64,000 bases of DNA, from contig NC_088778.1 of NCBI RefSeq assembly GCF_954871325.1, forward strand, positions 19,143,120 to 19,207,119, written 5' to 3'. Origin of the DNA: Gordionus sp. m RMFG-2023 (lineage: Eukaryota; Nematomorpha; Gordioida; Chordodea; Parachordodidae). The notes beneath the pieces are model-generated. The model saw only the letters and a program-made list of their open reading frames with translations, was not told the origin of the DNA and made no database searches. Positions within the stretch are counted from its first letter, which is position 1. Every line of letters begins with the position of its first letter. Of this stretch, positions 56,230 through 64,000 are shown in pieces. The position numbers were made by a program, and so were the translations under genes.

Positions 56230-58125
56230 GTGTACGATCACCCCGACTATCGCATGTAAGGCCAAGCACGGAGAGTAATTCTACAGCTAATCCAATTTAA
56301 TTCTTAAGACGTCTCACTATAAATCGAACTCCATGTCCGAAAAAGACAGCCAAATCATAGCCGAAATGGCGGATTTGAAGGCGGCCACCTTAAACAATAA
56401 AAAGAATATGGACGATAAAGTAACCAATCTAAATCACAAAGTAGATAATATGATTAAAAGAATGACAGGGTTTTTCGACAAGATCGATGATATAGAAACT
56501 AAACCTACGCTACCTCCATCTATTGAAGGAAAGCTAGATAAGATAGAAATCCCAGCTAAAACCCCCCTCCTCCCTGTTAGTAGACCTCACCACTGAATTC
56601 CTACTATCTGAAGAGAAGTACGGACTCTCAATATCCTAGCGGAAGTCAATAAAAAGAAGCTAATCAGAATAGTGAAGCACTTTCTCAACGTTAAAGATGT
56701 GAGGCGCCAAAAGTTTTCGCCGGCGAGGGAGGAAGTAAGGATGGAGCAGACGATGGAGAAGACGAAGTATCCACAGCAAGTGATGACACCATTCATGACC
56801 TGTCAGTCGCAGAACAGTTCGATCATAACGGGGAACCGATCATTATGGGGAACAACTTCGCGGATCGCATTACCCTTTACGCAGCTGCCATTCTGCCACC
56901 GTCTGCGCCAACGGTGGATAGCAACTCGATCTGGCTGATCCACAGACTGCTTAGGCTCATGGATGTGGATACGACGGATAGCGTATAAATCAACCTTGGG
57001 GCAACCTTAGGACTAGCGGCATCAACACTTAAACCCCACCCGGATCAGTCGCCCTTTACCAGGAGAACTGAGGGGTTTTGCCCGAAATTCGACAACCAGG
57101 ATATAAACGATAATGGAGGTTTCTTCCGTAATCGATTCGTCAGATTGGCGGTGAAGTACATGCCCATTATATCCCAGCTGGTTGACGGAGGTTTTATTGA
57201 AAGGATAGACACCCCATTCTGTTCGCCGTTATTCCTTATCCCCAAGCAGGACGGCACCCCGGGTGATATCGTTTCTAGAAATTGTATCAGATACCCATTC
57301 AGATTAAGGACTATTCCCATGATAGCGCTGCTTCTAGCCACGGCATCAAAGGCCACCAAGATCGATCTAAAGTAGACCTTCTATTCAATTCCCCTGGCGC
57401 AGAGCAGGAGCTTCGACTTTGCTACCGCCGCGGCCAAGTTCAATTCAGATATAAAACTTTGCCGATGGGAGCGGCCTTCTCTCCATAAAAGCAAACTATT
57501 CAGTTTATCTGGACAATATCATATTCCACAAGGAAAGCAACATAGTATTCCTCGATATGGCCCCCGTTGGGGTTTGGTGATAAACGACGAATCAGTAGTC
57601 ATCCCCGGAGAAGATCACATATTTAGTATTAGATATCGACTTCGAGATAAAAATGGCAGCGGTCGACAAAGAAAATCGCGCCATACTCAGATTCTGCCAG
57701 CTGATCCTCCAATCCATGATATAGAAAGGAACATTGCGTTGGAAGTGCTAGGTATTCTAAATCATTATATTTACTCTAATACCGGGCGTTCGAAAGTATT
57801 TGCTCCATACTATGTCACGATGCTGTGCGAGGAAAAGACACCACCCATCGACTACCTAAAGGCCTACCCCAAGGCAGTCGTGTCCATCGCAGCCTTGATG
57901 AAACCTTTTCCCTTTGTGTTCGCGGTGAATGCCATTATCCAAGTAGACGCCTCCCTTACACACATCGGAATAGCAGAGGATAATCAAGCACGACCTCGGT
58001 ATCCCGGATCTAGCAAACCCGGATATCAATCAGAAGGAGCTACTCGCCATATAAGCAGGATGCAGATAAGCTCTTAACAAATATAAAGACATCCAAGCCA
58101 TAGTTACCGACAGTCAGGTAGCGTA
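56230..58125 (+). mobile_element. retroelement fossil with reverse transcriptase and RNase H
   Basis: Balanced base composition contrasts with the surrounding intron. Parts in order: a leader with a CCCTATAAATAGG promoter-like string at about 56175; a coiled-coil gag-like region at about 56330-56600; a reverse-transcriptase region at about 57100-57520 with SPLFLIPKQDG, then KIDLK and LPMGAAFSP; and an RNase H-like region at about 57900-58120 with QVDASLTHIGIAE and TDSQVA. The order fits LTR-type or DIRS-type retrotransposons; the family is not resolved. No integrase or recombinase and no terminal repeats were seen. It is broken, with roughly half a dozen interruptions, and looks moderately old. 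It lies in the probable first Pumilio intron, antisense to the gene. Confidence 0.75.
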
Positions 58126-58854
58126 ATTATAAAAAAATCTAAATTATTAAATATGTATATACATAATCATGATTTACCAATAAAATAAATATATTTTATT
58201 ACAAAATTTTGTCAAATTTAGTCTACTTAATATCGTAATTAAAGATGAATATTGTATTTAATACTATAGCAAATAATCCTCACGAAAATAAGAATACATA
58301 AATTTCTTTACTGGAGTATTTTTTTCCCAGTACCAATTTGAACTTCAGCATTTTATCTAGCATTTTTTATGGAGGGTATATGAAATCTTTAAATAATGAA
58401 TTAGAACCTAGAGAAATTTAGCTCAATATTATATTTTTATAATATATTTTTTTTAAATACTAATTTGTCTATACATTATAATAATCCAAATATAATATAC
58501 CTATAAAGGTCTTATGTAAATTCTATAAATATGAAAAATAGAGGTTTTTTTCCCGGGATATATTTTCCTGGGAGTTTTTTCCGGGATTCAGTAAAAACAA
58601 ATTTGGTATTGAATGATATGTAGATAATGGCGATTTAATTGTATAAAAATTTTAATTGAAAGAATATCATGAATTTAAATTGCCTCTAAGCAAAATTAAA
58701 ATTAAATATTTTTAAAAACAGTTATGAACTGGTTTAACCCGGTTCAAAATATTTATTTTGGTCCGCTCTTTATATATTTCTTTTTAAAGGTTTGATTATG
58801 GTTCAAAAAATTATAACAGTTTGTTCTGGTTTCGCGGTTCAAAACTCTGATTTT
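58126..58854. other. intronic AT-rich sequence
   Basis: About 58540-58600 has CCCGGGATATATTTTCC and GGGAGTTTTTTCCGGGA, similar in style to the tandem unit at 25790-26005. About 58725-58850 has AACCCGGTTCAAAA and CGCGGTTCAAAA, like GGTTCGG-type hAT ends. No gene. Confidence 0.35.
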
Positions 58855-60840
58855 AATTATTAGTCTCTTAATAAATATTTGATAAATCATTGTAATTATT
58901 TAGGATAAAATCTATCAAATATTTTATCTATTTAAATAATATAGATTAAATAAGGTGGGAATGATTAGCATATTTTGGATAAACAAATAAGTTATGAAGG
59001 CCTAAGAAATATCTTTCAGAGATAATTTTAATATAACGATGAATGTGATCATTGTGTAATTGAAAAATAAATTTGAAATAACACATTTACGAAATGATTA
59101 AATACAGATATTGACGGTTTTGCCAAATTCTTGGACCCAAAAAAGAAAAATTTTCTACGACTGAATCTATGGTATGGATGGCAAAAAAATTGTCAAGGAA
59201 ATGATTTATTTAGTGCTGTAAAGTTTTTTAAGAAAAGGAACGCCATTCGTTACCTTCATTAGAAGTAATGAGTAACGCTTCTTTTTTTGAGTAACGGAAC
59301 TAAAACGTTATAAATTTTTTCTTAAAAATATGAAAAAAACATATTTATTGTATTAAAAAATTATTTTTTAAATTTTATGAATAAAAGCCGAGTTTTTAAG
59401 TCAGATCAACCACAAAATCCCTTTATTTATTTTAAATTTTCGTTGTTAAATTTTTAGTCAAGATTGTTAATCTTGATCAATCAAGATATGATTATCATTT
59501 ATTTTATAAAGAATATAATGTCAATTGTACATATTTCTTCAGACGAAGATATCCCATCACAAATTTTCATCAATTCTGGAATAAACATACTTAATGAAAA
59601 ATGGGAAGATATCTGATAAACCAGTTATAACAAGATGGAACTCTTTTTATAACTCCGTGAAATTAATAGTCTTATGAAGGAAAATAACTTGACGAATCTT
59701 GTAATAAATCCGAATTGTAGAGATTTTCAGATAATGACAAGTTTCATATATATTTTGTATGGTTAGTGTTAATTAAAAAATATATGTAATTTTATATGTT
59801 ATGGAACCTGTTGCTATGGCTCTTTCGATTTTAGAACATTTGTGATATCTACTACGAGTACAAAACATTAAAACTTAAAAAAAATTCCTTTAAATAATTT
59901 CAAGTTTTACAAGTCTATTAATGCACCTGAAAGAGTTAAAATATTGTTTACAATTTATATTTATTTTCAGTAGATTCGAACATATCCGTAAAGATGAATA
60001 TAAACTATCAGTAATAATTTATCCGCTACTTATAGATTAGCCCTAGATAAAATTAGGTCAACCTAAGTAGAAAGCTTAAACCTATTTCCAATTATGAGAA
60101 AAAATCTTGACAAAGAAACACTTTTATTCTTTTAAAAAACAAACATACCAGATTACTTTCGGATAAAGATAGAAAAAAAATTTGATGAGGATCTAAATGA
60201 AGATTATTTTGAAGATGATCTATTAAGCTTTTTTCAAATAAAGATTTTTTTAATTTTAATAAATTCCCCTAATTAAAATTTTTTTATATTAAATATAATA
60301 CAACCCTCCCATCCTCAGCGCCAGTTTCGTATGTTTAACACGGCGAAAGATGTGTTGAGCACTCTCTTGTTTATCTAATCAAAATTTTGAAAATCAATTG
60401 TTGTTAAAAATAAATAAAATTTATAAAAATATGGTATTTTATGATATTTTTTTTGTATTATATAGGGGAAATTTTTGTATAAAATATTTAATTTTTCAAG
60501 TAATGAATAACGCGTTACTTTCTGAATAGCCAGCACGCACGTTCCTTTTTTGATGTAACAAGTAACGCGTTTCTTTTTTGAAGTTACGTGTACAACACTA
60601 GTTTTATCCAATCCAAATTATTAAGTCTGGATGTGTTTTACACTATATTATTGGAAAATTTTATAATTCCGATTAAAAGAGTCGTATACCTGGTAAAATT
60701 CCGATTCATATCAATAAAGGTCAAAAAAGAGAACCATTGAAGAAAATACTCATTTTATGCAATCATAAGGGACTATTTTAATTTTAAAGAAACTCATATT
60801 GATATTTAAGGTCATTTTAAAACCAATCTTAAAATCAAAA
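58855..60840 (+). mobile_element. second copy of the [18 protein letters not shown] repeat, split by a hAT insertion
   Basis: 58855-59210 aligns with about 32745-32930 (AATATTTGATAAATCA, GAAGGCCTAAGAAA). 60601-60840 aligns with about 32960-33130 (GAAAATTTTATAATTCCGA, CAATAAAGGTCAAA, TTATGCAATC). The two halves are separated by the hAT element 59211-60600. Coding is badly decayed in both halves, and the downstream CIIHQN part is absent. Confidence 0.65.
59211..60600 (+). mobile_element. hAT transposon, GTAACGCGTT subfamily
   Basis: It starts TAGTGCTGTAAAG and ends CGTGTACAACACTA. The flanks GATTTATT and GTTTTATC match at 6 of 8 positions. Both ends are lined with AACGCGTTAC/GAGTAACG motifs. 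Plus-strand transposase scraps: about 59610-59680 KPVITRWNSFYNSVKLI, and about 60350-60420 a dimerisation-domain end ([20 protein letters not shown]). It is decayed throughout. A 3' fragment of the same subfamily is at 23290-23605. Confidence 0.8.
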
Positions 60841-61046
60841 TTTAAAAATATATCAAAAATGCCTTTTTCTGATGGATTAGTACTAAATGAATAAAATTAA
60901 TCTAAGTCATCATGAACTTGATTTTGAAATCAAAGCGGGATGACATTTTTTCGTAAAATTCCTAACAAGCATTACCAAAAGGTTAGCACCTTCAGCGTCC
61001 ATATGAGAATCAAATATTAAACACCATAGATTCATTTAATTTTTAT
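60841..61046. other. AT-rich spacer with a TTCAGCGTCCATATGAG motif
   Basis: About 60996 resembles one terminus (CAGCGTCTACATGAG) of the MITE at 11799-12038, but no partner end is near. Confidence 0.3.
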
Positions 61047-61705
61047 CAGAGACATGGAGCCGTATTTTAATTTTTTTTAAATATACCCAGGCTGGGCCTA
61101 AAAAAAAATTTTCCAAAAAAACCCAAGCTGGGCAGTATATTTTAAAATCGAATAATTTAAATAGCCATTTTTGGCTATAAAAATTAATAATAAATCTAGT
61201 ATATTTTTAAAAAAAATCCAAAGATAAAATCCTGGTTGGGGTTGGGCTGTGCAAATTAGTGATCTGCATCGGGCCTTATTTTTCAGCCTGGCTCGAAATT
61301 ATTTTAAAAAAGTTTTGCCGGTCCGGCCCGAATCCGAAATTTATTTTAAATAAATTTACCGGCCAGCCCGAATTTATTTAAATATAGAATATAATTTTTA
61401 TAATTAGTTAAAATAAAAGACATATGTTATATAGAGTTTAGTTTCAATAAATTAAATCAAAATTTTTTATTTTACATAAAAAATTCAATATAAAATTGAT
61501 AAATTTAGATATATTTAATAAAATTTCTAAGATCCGACCCGACCCAGCCCGATTTTTTTTAAAAATGTTAGGCCCGGCCCGAACACGATTATTTTAAATA
61601 GAATTAGGCCCGAGCCCGGCACGAAGCTCGTTCGGGCCGTACCGGACTCGGGCCGGGCCTAACTTTGCAGATCTCTAGTGCAAATGGTACCTCAGTAGTT
61701 CTCTG
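61047..61705. mobile_element. CAGAGAC-family hAT MITE containing a second MITE
   Basis: It starts CAGAGACATGGAGCCG and ends CCTCAGTAGTTCTCTG. An exact 8-bp duplication ATTTTTAT flanks it (61039-61046 and 61706-61713). Removing the nested 421-bp MITE and its duplication leaves about 230 bp, close to the 254-bp copy at 16074-16327. Confidence 0.9.
61257..61677. mobile_element. 421-bp TAGNGATCTG-family hAT MITE nested in another MITE
   Basis: It starts TAGTGATCTGCATCGGGCC and ends CTTTGCAGATCTCTA, with an exact duplication GTGCAAAT (61249-61256 and 61678-61685). Subterminal GGCCCGAC motifs occur at both ends around an AT-rich core. It is the same length class as 18930-19349. Confidence 0.94.
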
Positions 61706-62260
61706 ATTTTTATAAAGAAAACATCAGGAACTAATTATGTATATGCAAAAGATAAAAGGCCAAACCCTTTCCGGAATACAAAAGTTTCATGCTTTTATGC
61801 CACTTGGAAAATTAAATTAAAGTTAAATTATTTTGATATTATGGAAATTATTGATACAATATATAAAAATTAAATTTTGTCTTCGATAAATTATAATCAA
61901 AAATTAATTTGATTTTTATGAGAGAAATTCAATTCATCAAATAAATTAACCCTCAAAAAAAAACTTTTCCAGATCAAAATAAATATTCTTTTAAATATTA
62001 AACATAATTTTTACTAATATTACAATTATTATATAAAATATTTATTGATGACCATTTCATATTTTTTAACAATTTATAACACATTATATAATTTCAAAGG
62101 CCTACCATTAGTCTATATAAATAAATTTAAATGAATCTTTTAGAGATTATAACATCCAAGGATATTTAAAATTAAAGGGAGTGCATTTTGCCCTAATTCC
62201 CATTTTTTCGATATTTAGAGGCCCATATCTCAGCTGCTGTTTGGATGATCAAGTAATATA
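61706..62260. repeat. AT-rich sequence including dispersed repeat R1, copy 3
   Basis: From about 61790 blocks such as AAGGCCTACCATTAGTCTAT and GAGTGCATTTTGCCC, then GATATTTAGAGGCCCATATC follow the order of R1 at 34110-34450. Confidence 0.5.
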
Positions 62261-63744
62261 CATTCATTCATTAATCTACATACCTCTGCATTAAATATTG
62301 CTTAGATTAAATTTTGTTTGCAAAAAATCTCAAAATTAAATTTTTTTTATTCAGTATAAATGATAATAATTTTTTTTAAAAATGCTCCCTTTAAAACCAT
62401 TAAGCTTTCTTATAACAGATAATAATGTTATTTAATTAAACATATCAATGAACCTAATATAAAAATATTTATTTACGTCTTAAAAAATAATTGAAAAACA
62501 ATATGCTATGTAGGCCAAATTTAAATTCTAAAAATAAGATTTAGCTATTTTAGTATGGACTTATAAATAGCATGATAAAAATTGAATGGACTTTATCTCT
62601 ATAGTTACATGGTGTTCAAATTATCTTAAAAAATATACTCTTATAAAAACTTTAAAAAATACCGCATTTTAAACGAAATTTCTTTCTCCATTTTGGTTTG
62701 TTTCAAGTTAAGTATCTAAATTAAAAGGCAAATCTAATATTTAAAATTCACGTGGGGTAACGAATAACCAAACGCATGTCTATCAAGCCATATTTTATTA
62801 CATAATTGTAAAAAAATTAAAATTTATTTCAATTTTATATATAATAATAAGGGATTGAATTAATTTATAAATCTTGGCTCAAAAATAGTTAATAATTCAA
62901 ATGTTTTCTAAATCTCCCAAAATAATGCTTGAGAGAAAATATTTTTTCTAAAATGGCGGAAAGGCAAAATATGAAAATGAATTGTCCTATATGCAAAAGT
63001 ATTGTAATACCCTTTAACTTCTCTAGCTTCTTTCTATAAATGTAATTATTTATTTATAATTTTCGAAAGTCTAGCTAATATCTAAACATGTTATCATTGG
63101 TTTATAGAGATTTCTTTTATTAAAAGTCAGGTAAATTTTATTAAAATTAAATATTTTTAAAAAAAATAACTAAAAATAAATTAATAAACAGATATAAGTG
63201 GCGAAATAATAGAGTTTTATTCCTCGAGCAAGCTATTACTATTGTCATTCACATAACTCTCTCTCATTGGTTCATTGCAATATTAGTGAACTCTTCTTTT
63301 TAATTGTATTTTTTTTCTCATCTAATATTTTTAATTTTTTAAACATTTTGTAATTATATTACTTTTATATAATTAAGCTTATAAGGATTTAATTAATTAA
63401 AAATAATTATTTTTGTTTTATTTTAACAAATAATGGGCTATTTTTGGAATGCCAAATTCCAAATAATCATTAAATCCTTGAATCGCGAATATTCCGTAAA
63501 AATTGTGCGAATTTTTGAAAAAAAAATCATAACCCGTTAGTTAAAATCTTCAAGCCGAACTACAGAATTAATATTAAAAATTGCTTGGTGTATATTCTTC
63601 AATCATAAAAAAATAAAAGAAATGAAACTTTCACTATTAAATAATATATATAATTATTTAGAATTTATTAAAATGGAATGGTAAAATTTTATTTAACATG
63701 CATCGCAAAAAGAAAATTTTGGGGAAAAATATAATTTTACTTAC
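62261..63744. other. AT-rich sequence, nothing recognised
   Basis: No open frame, repeat or splice-competent exon with PUM similarity was found on the minus strand. Confidence 0.4.
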
Positions 63745-63783
63745 CAGTGCTATCGTAGGATCGGCCTGATCAACTGATATCAT
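63745..63783 (-). CDS. pum: candidate first coding exon of Pumilio
   Basis: The minus strand reads an ATG directly preceded by an in-frame TAA, then 13 codons (MISVDQADPTIAL) and CTG|GTAAGT, the strongest donor consensus in the region. It ends in phase 0, as required by the next known exon (54363-54114, acceptor TTAAG|ATA). The implied intron is about 9.4 kb. There is no sequence similarity to known PUM N-termini, and other small exons could lie in between. Confidence 0.35.
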
Positions 63784-64000
63784 TTAACGAACGAATAATA
63801 TTTAAGAAAAATGTTGTAATGTTAAGGCATACTAATGCATTTTGTAATTTATTTAAATAAAGTGTATAATGTAATGTTGAAAATTACAAATCCACATTAT
63901 TTAAAAATTTGTTAAATATTATTATTATTATAATGAATTTTCCCTACTCTTACTATTTATATAAAAATAGTTTTCTTTAATAAATAATTGATATAAAATG

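Overview
The window is AT-rich invertebrate-type nuclear DNA with spliced genes, large transposon-filled introns and very low coding density. Two host genes are visible, both on the minus strand. The species cannot be named from the sequence. The strong AT bias, the Asn/Gln-rich protein tracts and the many hAT transposons fit a parasitic or otherwise AT-biased metazoan, but that is inference.

The main gene is a Pumilio/PUF RNA-binding protein running right to left from about 54363 (possibly from an ATG exon at 63783) to a stop at 24576. I could place 16 exons, plus one candidate first exon, whose GT/AG borders and reading phases all agree. They give a protein of about 1223 residues, close to animal PUM1/PUM2. 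All eight PUF repeats are present with the classical RNA-reading residues. One 17.3 kb intron splits the RNA-binding domain between repeats 4 and 5, and a possible 9.4 kb intron lies behind the first exon. The second host gene is a single visible exon at 8289-9143 encoding a BACK domain of the Kelch-like (BTB-BACK-Kelch) type, with no BTB or kelch part in view.

Almost everything else is mobile DNA, mostly of the hAT superfamily. (i) Three copies of a 3.2 kb hAT element with CAGGGTTGCC ends lie at 1-2767, 9721-12880 and 17025-20327. The right arm of each carries an inverted partial copy of its own transposase gene. (ii) At least seven kinds of short hAT derivative are present, many with exact 8-bp target duplications: 3572-3997, 11799-12038, 18930-19349, 46445-46641, 61047-61705 and 61257-61677. 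(iii) Larger decayed hAT elements lie at 28157-29794, 37433-41830, 37473-38515 and 59211-60600. (iv) There is a tRNA-derived SINE family, a short LTR fossil (27399-29945) and a retroelement fossil with reverse transcriptase and RNase H (56230-58125). (v) A transposon family with a conserved but unnamed protein occurs at 32745-33650 and 58855-60840.

Layout: 1-8288 transposon copy A, a foldback element, a minisatellite and degraded coding sequence; 8289-9143 BACK gene; 9144-23605 transposon copies B and C and their nested insertions; 23606-24575 Pumilio 3' flank; 24576-54363 Pumilio exons and intron-borne repeats; 54364-64000 probable first Pumilio intron with SINEs, the retroelement fossil and nested hAT elements. 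I saw no prokaryotic features, CRISPR array, rRNA or convincing functional tRNA. No candidate for a wholly new system stands up. The most unusual items are the self-inverted hAT family and the four-copy intronic MITE family.
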